From: JANRKG01 sp033763635
GTDB lineage: Bacteria > Cyanobacteriota > Cyanobacteriia > GCF-001939115
Length of the DNA stretch: 40,429 bases
NCBI GenBank assembly: GCA_033763635.1
Contig: JANRKG010000008.1
Location: 1-40,429, forward strand
Direction: 5' to 3'
Shown: piece by piece, positions 1 through 8,435 of the stretch
How the letters are laid out: every line of letters starts with the position of its first letter
How positions within the stretch are numbered: the first letter of the stretch is position 1
Program-made: the position numbers and the translations under genes
The notes under the pieces: generated by a model
What the model saw: the letters and a program-made list of their open reading frames with translations, nothing else
The model's database searches: none
What the model was told of the DNA's origin: nothing

Positions 1-336
1 CTGGGCCTGTTCTAAGACGTAGGTTGAGACGGTTGCAATTTCCTCTAGCGTGAGCCGATCTTTATAGGCCGACATATTATTTTTGCCATTAGTAACGAGG
101 TTGACGATCGCATCTACTGTATCCACCTGATTTTTTTGCAGGGCTTTGAGTTTCAGCGTCTTCCCTCGCCGCACAATGTTGCCCCCCTTGAGATGACATC
201 CCGCACAATGGGCCTCAAAGAGTTGAGCACCTGGGGAGGGAGCAGTTTCATTGAGATCGGCGGCCCAGGCAGAAGGCATTAGGAGAAACAGTCCACTGAA
301 AAAGAATGACAAAAACCAAACTAAAATCCGTTGCAT
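1..336 (-). CDS. petJ: Cytochrome c6-like protein (3' end cut off by window edge)
   Basis: This is a soluble c-type cytochrome that would carry electrons in the thylakoid lumen, between cytochrome b6f and photosystem I or a terminal oxidase. Translating the minus strand from the ATG at 336 gives 112 codons that stay open to the window edge. The first 26 residues are a Sec signal peptide (hydrophobic run, then AWA before ADL). The heme-binding motif CAGCH is at residues 44-48. The likely axial methionine is Met88 in NNMSAY. The stretch VDAIVNLVTNGK and the ending EEIATVSTYVLEQA follow the cytochrome c6 pattern, and since that family ends soon after this point only a few residues are missing. 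PetJ versus a c6-like paralogue cannot be separated here. Confidence 0.85.
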   Translation of the reverse strand, partial: MQRILVWFLSFFFSGLFLLMPSAWAADLNETAPSPGAQLFEAHCAGCHLKGGNIVRRGKTLKLKALQKNQVDTVDAIVNLVTNGKNNMSAYKDRLTLEEIATVSTYVLEQAQ

Positions 337-520
337 AAAAGGTTCGTTGTTCAGTTGAAAGAAAGTCAGAGTTTATCGTTCACTTCTTAAACGGGATCAA
401 ACAGTATTTGGATTGTCCTGATGCCTATTCATAACGCTCTAGAGTGCCGTCGCTTGTGGATACGGGCTTTATTGATCAAAATCGAGAGCAATTAAAGTTT
501 GCACTTCAATTTTTACCGCA

Positions 521-548
521 ATAAAAAGCCCCCTGATTTAGGAGGGTT
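521..548 (-). terminator. Intrinsic terminator after tRNA-Ser
   Basis: On the minus strand a short C-rich arm (CCCTCCT) pairs with AGGGGGC across a five-base AAATC loop and is followed by CTTTTTATT. It lies about 25 bases past the 3' end of the tRNA gene, so it probably ends that transcript. Confidence 0.55.
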
Positions 549-572
549 TGAAAGTCTAACTTAGTTTTAGAA

Positions 573-659
573 CGGAGAGGGAGGGATTCGAACCCTCGTT
601 AAAGTTACCCCTAAACAGCATTTCCAGTGCTGCGCCTTCAACCGCTCGGCCACCTCTCC
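573..659 (-). tRNA. tRNA-Ser (anticodon GGA)
   Basis: The minus strand folds into a type II tRNA of 87 bases with a long variable arm. The acceptor stem is GGAGAGG paired with CCTCTCC, with discriminator G. The anticodon stem CAGCA/TGCTG holds the loop CTGGAAA, which gives anticodon GGA for serine codons UCC/UCU. The T arm contains GGGTTCGAATCCC. CCA is not encoded. Confidence 0.96.
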
Positions 660-742
660 AGGGGATACTGTTAACGGGCGTAAACCAGTCACAGAACTAT
701 TATGTTACCAGAAGTGGGGCCATTGTGGATGATTTGGAGAAA

Positions 743-1510
743 TTAAATTGAGCCATTCTCGGAATAATGTTGCAGCCAGTTCTGATACGTTCCCTGAAGT
801 TGGGGATTATCCAGCACTAACTCAATGCGAACCTTGCGACAACCGGATTCGGGCTGACGGGCGATCGCATCCAAAACCTGGCTAGCCGTTCGCAGGGAAG
901 TGAACTCTGCTTGCACCGTCATGGACTCATCCAGTTCCGCCCATTCCACCCCGGTGATTTCTCCCTCTCCCAGGTCAATTTCTGCCAGGGGACGGTGTTC
1001 TGACCCAACCTGCTCCACAATAAGCTTCTCCCGCCGAACGGGCACCTGTACCATGCGGGTTTCAATTTCCTTGCGGACGATCACTTCCCCCACCTTGTGA
1101 CGGGTGCGATCGACCACCAACCGTTCTTCCAGTAACCGAATCGGCTCTTCCTCCTCATTCGTCATATCCACCGGAAGGGGTTGAGTGGGAGGCATTTCTG
1201 GGGTGTGGTACTCGGATAGCTGGCTCACCTCTTGGGGACTCAAACCCACCATTAACTGTCGTGTCTTTGAGTCAACTTTCTGCACCAGGGTTCCGGTAAT
1301 CAGGGCTTGGCGATGATCCCCTTGGGCGAGAACGATCGTCGGCTGATGCTGATCCCCCAGAATGACATCCGCCACTTCGCCGATCCAGTTTCCCTGGTTG
1401 TCCATCACAGCAAAATGCCGTAGTTTGTGCCGCAGTTGCTTGAGCAAATCATGGGCATGGGGAGACGGGGAGATCCGGTCTGATTGTTGGGCAGTCATGG
1501 GTTTGATCAC
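743..1510 (-). CDS. PRC-barrel / DUF2382 (YsnF-AvaK type) protein
   Basis: Third and shortest of three neighbouring related genes. The N-terminal half has a PRC-barrel-like beta pattern (RHFAVMDNQGNWIGEVADV, residues about 32-50). Residues about 122-180 form one DUF2382 unit, with LLEERLVVDRTRHKVGEV and VPVRREKLIVEQV. The biochemical function is unknown. Proteins with this architecture in cyanobacteria are often linked to stress or akinetes (AvaK), which here is only a family association. The gene starts 3 bases after the stop of the upstream paralogue, so it is almost certainly co-transcribed and translationally coupled. The start is either GTG at 1510 or ATG at 1498; neither has a clear Shine-Dalgarno sequence, as expected for a coupled gene. 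Confidence 0.8.
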   Translation of the reverse strand: MIKPMTAQQSDRISPSPHAHDLLKQLRHKLRHFAVMDNQGNWIGEVADVILGDQHQPTIVLAQGDHRQALITGTLVQKVDSKTRQLMVGLSPQEVSQLSEYHTPEMPPTQPLPVDMTNEEEEPIRLLEERLVVDRTRHKVGEVIVRKEIETRMVQVPVRREKLIVEQVGSEHRPLAEIDLGEGEITGVEWAELDESMTVQAEFTSLRTASQVLDAIARQPESGCRKVRIELVLDNPQLQGTYQNWLQHYSENGSI

Positions 1511-1513
1511 TCG

Positions 1514-2437
1514 TTAGGGTTCAAAGTTTTTGGAAGAATGAAGAATGGGCTGGCCTTCGGTATAGACATCCAGTGCTTCTCGTCTCAGTTCTGCTTCCGC
1601 TTGATAAGTCTCGGTTGTCACCTGTTTTCGCACCTGCACCGATTCCCGCAACACCACTTCTTTGCGGATATCTGCTGCCTCGGCATAGAGTTCTACCCGC
1701 ATCACCTCTCCCCCTTGCAGATCCCCTCGGTTGAGAAATCCTAGCAATTCGGGATCAGAGAAAGCAGCGGTTTCCCTGGAAGTCTCTAGAGAGGAGGGTT
1801 CTAAATGGCTGTCGCTCAGGTTAGAAGATTGCGTCTCCATTGGAGAGGCCGTCTGCAACTGACGGTGTAACTCCCGATCGGCTTCTGAATCTACCTCATC
1901 TGGGAAGGGATCTGCATCAATTTCCTCGATCGAAGCGATTGCTGCCGTTCGATCAATGGGCGGCTCAAGCTCGGCTGGAGTTTCCCCTAAGGATTGGGAT
2001 TTGAAAAGAGGAGTCTCTAAAACCCGGACCCGCGGCAGTTCCAGGGGGGCCGAACTTTCGACGGGTCTCTGGTTCTCCAAAGGAACACCGGGCAGTTCGA
2101 TACTCGGTGGAATTGTTCCTGATTCAGGCTGAAACTGCTTCTCCTCATAGGTAGGGAGGTTCTCCGCCTGGGACTTGGTGAGGTCATACACGTACACTCG
2201 CTGGAGGGGCTGATCCAAACTGGCCCGCCCGATCGGGAGGAGGACTTGCTTTCCAAAAATCCAGAACCCCATGTCCACCACCAGATATTGAAACCGTCCC
2301 GTCTCGTCTACGAGCGCATCGGCAACCGTGCCAATCTTTTCCCCTTCAGCCGTACACACCTCCAAACCTTTGAGGTCTTGTCCCCCAAAAGCAGCCCGAT
2401 AGTTGGGATTAAATTCCGCCACTCTGAAAAGTGCCAT
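1514..2437 (-). CDS. PRC-barrel protein with C-terminal DUF2382-like tail
   Basis: From the ATG at 2437 this encodes 307 residues. The N-terminal PRC barrel (about residues 1-85) contains FGGQDLKGLEVCTAEGEKIG and VVDMGFWIFGKQVLLPIG. The middle (about 100-235) is low-complexity, rich in Glu, Ser and Pro. The C-terminus (VELYAEAADIRKEVVLRESV, then KQVTTETYQAEAELRREALD) is half of a DUF2382 pair. The frame stays open for 41 more codons upstream, but ATG 2437 matches the start of the paralogue at 3639 and has AGGTAGG upstream. It lacks the first DUF2382 unit, which is present in the gene downstream and in the paralogue. This suggests the module was split or reshuffled. Function unknown. Confidence 0.85.
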   Translation of the reverse strand: MALFRVAEFNPNYRAAFGGQDLKGLEVCTAEGEKIGTVADALVDETGRFQYLVVDMGFWIFGKQVLLPIGRASLDQPLQRVYVYDLTKSQAENLPTYEEKQFQPESGTIPPSIELPGVPLENQRPVESSAPLELPRVRVLETPLFKSQSLGETPAELEPPIDRTAAIASIEEIDADPFPDEVDSEADRELHRQLQTASPMETQSSNLSDSHLEPSSLETSRETAAFSDPELLGFLNRGDLQGGEVMRVELYAEAADIRKEVVLRESVQVRKQVTTETYQAEAELRREALDVYTEGQPILHSSKNFEP

Positions 2438-2715
2438 TTTGAGCCTACCTGTTCTGTAAATGCCCTCGTCCTGTCCCGGCTCAGAAAACCTGGTCAGGGC
2501 TACTGTTTCTCCAATCTCCTCCTGGGAGGGCAGGGGTGGGTTTTGCATTCGCAAAAGCAAACCTAAGTCGCTGGATACCCTACCCCTGACTCACCCCGAT
2601 CTTCGGGCACCCCTTCCTGGAGGGGATTGGAGGCGAGGTGAGTTGTGTATAGTAGCCCTAGAGGGTTGGGCGAGGGCACATGATTTGTCAATGGGAAATC
2701 CCGACAAGATGCAGC

Positions 2716-3639
2716 TTATGTCCGGTCTTTAATAATCGGATTGCCGCCCTTGTCCAGATCCAACTCTTCACGGCGGATCTGTTCTTCAGCGCTGACCGTA
2801 TCCTGGTCAACCACCTTCCGAACGTTGACTTCTTCCCGCACAAACGCTTCTTTGTGGATATCGGGAACTTCTTCGTACACTTCCATCCGGGCCACTTCGC
2901 GACCTTCGGTAAATGCATCTGCGTCCGCACTGATTGCTTGATCCGATCCGGGAGTCCGTTCGATCACAACCCGTTCTTTTTCCAGGGGCACAGAAACGCG
3001 GGTGGTTTCGGTTTCAACGTGCTTGCCAACCGTGACTTCGCCAGTCTTCACCCGTTGCTTATTCGCGATCAGGCGCTCTTCGTACAGGCGCAGCTTTTGG
3101 TGATCCCGATCGTTCATGGAATAGAGATTGGGTTCCCGATCGTAGTCATAGCGATCGGTGCGATCGGCGTTGATATTCGTGGTTGCAGCATAGCGATCGT
3201 TCTCAATGCTGCTAGTGTTTACCCGGTCAGACCCAGTAGGCATTACATTTCCAGCAACTGCCCCAATCCCGGTGCTGGCAGTATCCGCAGAGCGGTACAC
3301 TCCCCGAACCTGCTCTTCATGTTCGTAATCAATTTTTTCTAAATCGCTGACATTGGGTAAATTTTGAATCTGATCTTTAGAAGCCCGTGCATACACTCGA
3401 TTGGAGTTGTAATCAATTCGAGAGTAGGCGATCGGTAACAACACTTTCTTACCAAAAATCCAGAATCCCGTATCCACAATCAGGTAACGGAATCGTCCAT
3501 TTTCATCAATCAAAGCATCGCTTACGGTTCCAACTTTCTCATCTGTTGTTTCCGTATACACATCTAATCCTTTTACATCGTCACCATCAAAGCTTTGACG
3601 ATAATCTGCATCGAATTCGTGAAGTTTGTACAACACCAT
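2716..3639 (-). CDS. PRC-barrel / two-unit DUF2382 protein
   Basis: Full-length member of the three-gene group: 307 residues, the same length as its neighbour. The N-terminal PRC barrel includes FDGDDVKGLDVYTETTDEKV and VDTGFWIFGKKVLLPIA. Two DUF2382 units follow: LRLYEERLIANKQRVKTGEV with VSVPLEKERVVIERT, and then MEVYEEVPDIHKEAFVREEV with VRKVVDQDTVSAEEQIRREE. The start at ATG 3639 is preceded by GAGG nine bases upstream; an in-frame TTG five codons earlier is less likely. It is divergent from the aldolase gene at 3876, and the AT-rich 3640-3875 stretch must hold both promoters. Role unknown; a surface or stress-associated role is inferred only from family membership. Confidence 0.88.
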   Translation of the reverse strand: MVLYKLHEFDADYRQSFDGDDVKGLDVYTETTDEKVGTVSDALIDENGRFRYLIVDTGFWIFGKKVLLPIAYSRIDYNSNRVYARASKDQIQNLPNVSDLEKIDYEHEEQVRGVYRSADTASTGIGAVAGNVMPTGSDRVNTSSIENDRYAATTNINADRTDRYDYDREPNLYSMNDRDHQKLRLYEERLIANKQRVKTGEVTVGKHVETETTRVSVPLEKERVVIERTPGSDQAISADADAFTEGREVARMEVYEEVPDIHKEAFVREEVNVRKVVDQDTVSAEEQIRREELDLDKGGNPIIKDRT

Positions 3640-3875
3640 TGAATTTAGCCTCAACTTACTTCCCTTCAGGCTAAAAATTTGTTTTAATTTCTTCCTCTGC
3701 CCAATGATTGACCTTGAAAATTTTGTTAAAGAAATAATTAATTCAAAGGACAGAATAGTGAATTATCGTCAGTTCTAGAGATTTGCTTAAACTAATTTTC
3801 AATCGAAACGATTGAAGTTATTAGGGCAACAAATTAATAAGTTTTCTTAAAATTTTCTATCTTTTCTATTAGGAA

Positions 3876-4559
3876 ATGCCGGATCAAAATTGGCTGAAAT
3901 TAATGAAGCAACATCGGACGATCGCAGTGATTCGCTCGAATGATTGGACGATCGCCTTACAGATGGCAAAGGCCGTTTCTGAGGGAGGAATGCACCTGAT
4001 TGAAATTACCTGGAATTCCGATCAACCCGATCGGTTCCTGGAAGCGTTTCGGGAAGAATTACCAAATTGTGTTGTAGGGGCTGGAACCCTCTTGACTCAT
4101 GCTCAGATGCAACGGGCGATCGCCGCAGGTGCTCAATATCTATTTACCCCCCACACAGACCCGCTTCTGATCCATACTGCCCTTGCTGCCGGAGTTCCGA
4201 TCATTCCCGGCACCCTCACCCCAACCGAGATTGTTACGGCATGGCAAGCGGGGGCCAGTAGTGTGAAGGTCTTTCCCGTTCAAGCAGTTGGCGGCGCAAG
4301 TTACATTAAAAGCTTGCAAGGCCCACTGGGAGAAATCCCCCTCATCCCAACTGGGGGAGTCACGGTAGAAAATGCATCCGAGTTCTTAGCAGCGGGAGCA
4401 ATTGGGGTGGGACTTTCGGGAGAACTGTTTCCGAAACAGGCACTTATCACTAGAGACTGGCAAACCATCACCGATCGAGCGATGACCTTGATGCATCACT
4501 TGGAACCCTGGAGAACAACCCTGGAGAACGCCACAGAACGCACCCAACCCATTATCTAG
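3876..4559 (+). CDS. eda: KDPG/KHG aldolase
   Basis: 2-Keto-3-deoxy-6-phosphogluconate / 4-hydroxy-2-oxoglutarate aldolase. It cleaves KDPG to pyruvate and glyceraldehyde-3-phosphate in the Entner-Doudoroff route in the cytoplasm. The 227 residues form a class I aldolase TIM barrel. The catalytic glutamate is Glu43 in LIEITWNS, VGAGTL follows at 67-72, and the Schiff-base lysine is Lys131 in SSVKVFPV. The phosphate-binding segment is IPTGGVTVENASEFLAAGA. Length is a little above the usual 205-215 because of a short C-terminal tail. It is a single gene with no neighbouring edd or sugar kinase. Confidence 0.93.
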   Translation: MPDQNWLKLMKQHRTIAVIRSNDWTIALQMAKAVSEGGMHLIEITWNSDQPDRFLEAFREELPNCVVGAGTLLTHAQMQRAIAAGAQYLFTPHTDPLLIHTALAAGVPIIPGTLTPTEIVTAWQAGASSVKVFPVQAVGGASYIKSLQGPLGEIPLIPTGGVTVENASEFLAAGAIGVGLSGELFPKQALITRDWQTITDRAMTLMHHLEPWRTTLENATERTQPII

Positions 4560-4573
4560 AACAGGTTGAGGTA

Positions 4574-4774
4574 TTAGAACCCGATCGTTGTTGTGGGTTC
4601 ATCGTCATCGTCATCGTCATCCTCACCCAACAGTTCCGCTTGCTTCGTCCGCTCCTTAATTTTCTGAAGGAGTTGCAACATGGTTTCACGTTGTTCAGGG
4701 GGAAACTCTTCCAGGTCTTTACCCAGAAACCGCTTCACTTCGCCCTTTGAGATTTCAGAAGCGTCTCCTGACAT
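4574..4774 (-). CDS. Small acidic-tailed hypothetical protein
   Basis: 66 residues. A basic/amphipathic front part (KGEVKRFLGKDLEEFPPEQR, then MLQLLQKIKERTKQAELLG) is likely helical. It is followed by an uninterrupted run of seven aspartates and a glutamate, ending PTTTIGF. The Asp run is encoded by a trinucleotide repeat of GAC/GAT codons (about 4599-4624), which could vary in length by slippage. It ends 14 bases from the convergent aldolase gene. I do not recognise a named family. The ordered composition and codon use suggest a real gene. Confidence 0.7.
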   Translation of the reverse strand: MSGDASEISKGEVKRFLGKDLEEFPPEQRETMLQLLQKIKERTKQAELLGEDDDDDDDEPTTTIGF

Positions 4775-4923
4775 AGCCCAGTCTCCAAAAACAAGATCTA
4801 AGGATTAGCAACATGACAGGCACATTCTAACCCTGAGGCAAAACTTATGCTGATGATTCCCTCCTAATATAGATCAGTATTGATTGTTAAAACGTTAACG
4901 ATCCCATCAATCGAGTCTCTGTA

Positions 4924-6087
4924 CTAACGACGACGGGCTTTACTGACCATCTTGCGAGATAAGCGCAGATTGAGCGATTCTCGCTCAGCCCAGTCTTGGA
5001 AAATGCGGTAAAAAGTTTGGCGATCGTCTACCTGTAGAACTGCGGTTTGGTCTGCGGTTTCGATGACATAGGGATACCCACCTCCTACGATTACTTCACA
5101 GCGTACCCAATCCACCACCCGATCCAACCAACCCGTTTCATAAACCCAGAGTGGAAATTCCAGACGGGCCGGATAACTGTCGTTGGTTTTGAGATAGGTA
5201 AAAGCAAGACGATCGGCCTGTTCCTGGTAGTTGGAGAGAATGCCAGACCGCTGACAACGAAACAGAAAAGTGCGGTCTCCCCATTTCATCCCCGGATTGA
5301 GCAGTTGGGCATCGTGGGCATAACGCGCTTCTGGCAGTTCATTGACCAGTTGCAGCATCGTGGTCAAATCTCGTGCGTAGGAAGTGTCAACGTACCCCAC
5401 CAGGGGAACCCGATACTGTTCACTGGCTCTCAAAAGGTCCAGCACACAGCGAACGTAGAAATTGCGCGTTTTGTCATCAAAGGCTTCAGCAAAAGTGACG
5501 ACCAAAGAGCCATCCAAAAACGCCAGACAGTTCTCTGTGTTAGCCCGCTTTTCCATAAAGGTGATTAAGCGTTCCGTCTCCATCTCAAAGCGTCGCATAT
5601 TGACACGGCGATCGACGGGTTCCCCCACATAATCCGCTTGCAAATCCTCTGGGGTCATCACATCCAGAGCAATTTCTTTTTCATATTGCCCCGTTGGCAG
5701 ATGGGAGTTTTCAAACCAGCCAATCTGCACCAACGCCACCGGAATCGAAAAATCTTTGGAGGGATAGATCTGGGAGCCATCAACGGCAAAGGTTGCAACC
5801 CCCGTGAGCCGATCGCGTACCCAGGCCAAGCTCTGTTCTCGGTTCTGCCAGACCAGGTTAGAATGCAACACCCAACTTGGGGCGGGTTTGCAAGGCTCCA
5901 GGGGGGTCGCGCCCGGATGGGCGTGAGATTGCAGGAGGGCGGTCAGTTGAGTGAGCGATCGGCGGGACGTTTCAGCCAGGGCCGTTCGGTAGCGTTCCAG
6001 AAGTTGAGAGGAGTCTTCGTTAAAGGTGGCAAAGGCAGCGTGTTTTGCTTCAAGGGCAGCAAGAACCTGAGAGGGTTTGAGGGTCAT
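4924..6087 (-). CDS. nurA: NurA-domain nuclease
   Basis: 387-residue protein with a NurA (5'-3' exonuclease/endonuclease) fold. The hallmark DGS sequence appears at 103-105 in TFAVDGSQIYPS, and a second acidic strand is at 191-194 in LAFLDGSLVVTFAEAF. These contribute metal-binding aspartates in the family. Archaeal NurA works with the HerA helicase in double-strand break end resection; cyanobacterial versions are widespread but their role is less settled. No HerA-like gene lies in this window. It stands alone, with 266 untranslated bases upstream. The start at ATG 6087 has no strong ribosome-binding site. Confidence 0.83.
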   Translation of the reverse strand: MTLKPSQVLAALEAKHAAFATFNEDSSQLLERYRTALAETSRRSLTQLTALLQSHAHPGATPLEPCKPAPSWVLHSNLVWQNREQSLAWVRDRLTGVATFAVDGSQIYPSKDFSIPVALVQIGWFENSHLPTGQYEKEIALDVMTPEDLQADYVGEPVDRRVNMRRFEMETERLITFMEKRANTENCLAFLDGSLVVTFAEAFDDKTRNFYVRCVLDLLRASEQYRVPLVGYVDTSYARDLTTMLQLVNELPEARYAHDAQLLNPGMKWGDRTFLFRCQRSGILSNYQEQADRLAFTYLKTNDSYPARLEFPLWVYETGWLDRVVDWVRCEVIVGGGYPYVIETADQTAVLQVDDRQTFYRIFQDWAERESLNLRLSRKMVSKARRR

Positions 6088-6353
6088 AGCACTGGGAGGC
6101 CGTCATCCGATCGTTCATGTCAATCATGCCACTAAAAAGTCGAAATAGTACAGACGTTTTGAGGCAATCTAGCAAGTTCTTTAAAGAACTTGCGTGACCA
6201 TTTCCCTTCTGCCCTCTGCTCTTTGCCTCTGCCTCTTACCCTAGTCCATTAGAGTGCTGAATTTTATCCGCTACGTGCCCCTACAGCAGTTCTCATGCCC
6301 AGATTTAAACTATAAAGATTACAATTCTTTACCTAAAAAGAATCAGGAGTGAA

Positions 6354-6647
6354 ATGCTGAGTTGCCCCCGCTGTTATTCTGTCAGTCTCCGTGCATCGAT
6401 CGTCCATCCCGCCTTTGCCGTTGAGGTGTGGCACTGTCGGGCCTGTTTCAATAGCCTGGAAGTATTACGAGGAACTCATCAAGTCCGGCCTGACTCGATT
6501 TCCCAGGTTCAAACGCCTACATCGGTGAGAGAGGTTGCAACGCCTAAACCGTCTTCGATGTCCCTGTCCGATCGCCGGAGAGGAACGGAGGGATCGTTGC
6601 GCCGCAGCCAGATTCCCCGTAAACCCGATCGTCGGGCGGCCTGGTAG
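6354..6647 (+). CDS. Small zinc-ribbon-like protein
   Basis: 97 residues starting at an ATG with AGGAG seven bases upstream, a good ribosome-binding site. Residues 4-32 hold a CPRC...CRAC pair spaced like a zinc ribbon, with WHCRACFNSLEVL around the second pair. The C-terminal half is rich in Arg, Ser and Pro and looks unstructured. Its last 139 bases overlap the 3' end of the HAD hydrolase gene on the other strand. The four-cysteine front and the Shine-Dalgarno sequence support a real gene. The basic tail may simply reflect the codons forced by the overlapping gene. Function unknown. Confidence 0.6.
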   Translation: MLSCPRCYSVSLRASIVHPAFAVEVWHCRACFNSLEVLRGTHQVRPDSISQVQTPTSVREVATPKPSSMSLSDRRRGTEGSLRRSQIPRKPDRRAAW

Positions 6648-7243
6648 TCCTCCTCATAGCTATCGCCAATGTGCCACGCAGCTTCAGGCGCACATCCCTG
6701 TTGTTTCAAAGCATGCTGGAAGATGCCCTGTTCTGGTTTTGCAACCCCTACCTGCGTGGAAACAGTGATGGAAGTAAAGAAGGGCTTAAGTTCGAGGGCT
6801 TCCAGCACTGTATAGAGACGGGAATCAAAGTTTGATAACACTCCGAGTCGAATCCCCTGATTTTGCCACTGTTGTAACGCAGGGATCACATCAGGGTATA
6901 GCACCCAGGGATCTGCTGTCTCGAAATGGGAGAAGAGAACTTTGAAAAATGCAGTGAAATCGGGAAACTGATCCAGAACTCCGGCCTGTTGAAACGTGGA
7001 GAGGGCGATCGTCTGCCACCAATTAAATTCCTGGTCCCGGATCTGGTTCAGAGGAATTCCTGGAAAGGCGGGTAAGCCTCCAGCCTGAAAACTTTTGTGG
7101 AACGCTTGATTCAAAACGTCGGGTTCAACTGCCACACCAAACTGTTGGGCAATCTCCTGGTAGACATGCCCAACACTTTTTTTGACCCCAAAAAGAGTCC
7201 CCACCGCATCTAAAAAGATGACCTGGGGCTGGCGAATTGTCAT
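6509..7243 (-). CDS. HAD-IA family hydrolase
   Basis: 244 residues with all four HAD blocks: motif I FLDAVGTLFG (nucleophile Asp12), motif II VLSNFD, motif III lysine in VGVAKPEQGIF, and motif IV HIGDSYEEDYQAAR. An alpha-helical cap lies between motifs I and II, as in subclass IA. The usual second Asp of motif I (DxD) is Val14, as in DxxGT variants such as phosphonoacetaldehyde hydrolase. The enzyme is probably a phosphatase-like hydrolase, but the substrate cannot be deduced. It follows the pentapeptide-repeat gene by 18 bases on the same strand, suggesting co-transcription. Confidence 0.88.
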   Translation of the reverse strand: MTIRQPQVIFLDAVGTLFGVKKSVGHVYQEIAQQFGVAVEPDVLNQAFHKSFQAGGLPAFPGIPLNQIRDQEFNWWQTIALSTFQQAGVLDQFPDFTAFFKVLFSHFETADPWVLYPDVIPALQQWQNQGIRLGVLSNFDSRLYTVLEALELKPFFTSITVSTQVGVAKPEQGIFQHALKQQGCAPEAAWHIGDSYEEDYQAARRSGLRGIWLRRNDPSVPLRRSDRDIEDGLGVATSLTDVGV

Positions 7244-7261
7244 GATGAGCAGAAGTCGAGA

Positions 7262-8263
7262 TTAATTATGAATCGACTTATCGGGCATGATCGTACCACG
7301 CAGATTGGTTCCATTCAGATTTGTTTCGTCCAGAATGGCACTACTCAAGTCTGTTCCCCGCAAATCCGCCCCTCGTAAAAGCGCTCGACTTAAGTTTGTG
7401 CGGTTCAACTTTGCCATCGACATCGTAGCTTCAATCAAAACGGCCCCACTCAAGTTTGTAGCAGTCAGATCACTCTCCCGCATATCGGCCCCCCGCAGCT
7501 TCGCCCCATTCAGGTTGGCCCCACTGAGGTTGACTAAATGCATGTCCGCTTCACTTAAGATCGCTCCATCCAAGTTGCAATCTGACAAGTCAGCCTGACT
7601 GAGATTTGCGCCACTGAGGTTCGCCCCCTTCAGATTGCCGTGAATTCTGGATTCACAGAGGTAAGCCCCCCGTAAATTCCCACTCTGGAGATTGACTCCA
7701 ATCAAAGCAGCACCATTCAGGTTGGCTCCCCACAAATTGACATCACTCAGATCTGCTTCATTGAGATTAGCTTTTTTGAGGTTGGCCCGACTCAACACGG
7801 CCCTCGACAGGTCTGCAACCCACAAATTCGCAGCACTCAGGTTCGCTTCCGTCAGGTTTGCAGCGCTCAAATTAGCCTTACTCAGGATGGCCCGACTCAA
7901 GTTCGCTTCCATCAAACTGCAACTTGACAGATTGGTCCAACGCAGGTTAGCTCCTTCCAAATCAGCCTTATTCAAATTTGCGCCACTTAAGTTGGCACCA
8001 CTCAAATCTACTTCACTTAAAACCGCGCCACTCAGATTGGCATCCTGCAAATTAATTCCATGCAAATTTGCGCCACTGAGGTCAGAGTAGCTAAGATTGA
8101 TTCCGCTCAGGTTCGCCTCACGCAGATTTGTTCCCCACAGATCAGATTGGGAAAAATCACGCTCCCCCGCAGCGTATCGGCTTATTAGTTCGGCGGCGTT
8201 CATAGTAGCAATGGGCACCCTTGCTTTGACGATACGGTTAACAGGAACTTCCACCAGGGTCAT
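7262..8263 (-). CDS. Pentapeptide-repeat protein
   Basis: Nearly the whole 333-residue protein is tandem A(N/D)LSG-type pentapeptides, for example LSGANLHGINLQDANLSGAV. This sequence folds as a right-handed quadrilateral beta helix. Such proteins are very numerous in cyanobacteria, and most have no assigned function; a few relatives inhibit DNA gyrase by mimicking DNA. The N-terminus MNAAELISRYAAGERDFSQ is the usual cap of the cyanobacterial group. This makes ATG 8203 (residue 21) a realistic alternative to ATG 8263, which has a weak AGG upstream. No signal peptide is obvious from the inner start, so a cytoplasmic protein is likely. Confidence 0.93.
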   Translation of the reverse strand: MTLVEVPVNRIVKARVPIATMNAAELISRYAAGERDFSQSDLWGTNLREANLSGINLSYSDLSGANLHGINLQDANLSGAVLSEVDLSGANLSGANLNKADLEGANLRWTNLSSCSLMEANLSRAILSKANLSAANLTEANLSAANLWVADLSRAVLSRANLKKANLNEADLSDVNLWGANLNGAALIGVNLQSGNLRGAYLCESRIHGNLKGANLSGANLSQADLSDCNLDGAILSEADMHLVNLSGANLNGAKLRGADMRESDLTATNLSGAVLIEATMSMAKLNRTNLSRALLRGADLRGTDLSSAILDETNLNGTNLRGTIMPDKSIHN

Positions 8264-8435
8264 TCAAGCCTAACCGCCGAGAGTAGTCCGACTCCTGAAT
8301 AGAGGGTGTTGGCTATTACAGTCAGAGGACTCACCTCACATGATATTACAGACCTCCAAATTCGAGGACCGTAAATCTCTAGAGAATTCAAACGTTATCT
8401 GTGGGCGAATTCGTGTTTTTCAAAAACTGTAAAAA

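Noticed and set aside
2246..3342. Plus-strand frames opposite the PRC-barrel genes
   Set aside because: They are antisense shadows; the minus-strand genes have clear domains and paralogues.
7287..8090. Long plus-strand frames opposite the pentapeptide-repeat gene
   Set aside because: They are complements of the repeated pentapeptide codons and give a Leu/Ala/Pro/Arg-rich sequence with no family features or ribosome-binding site.
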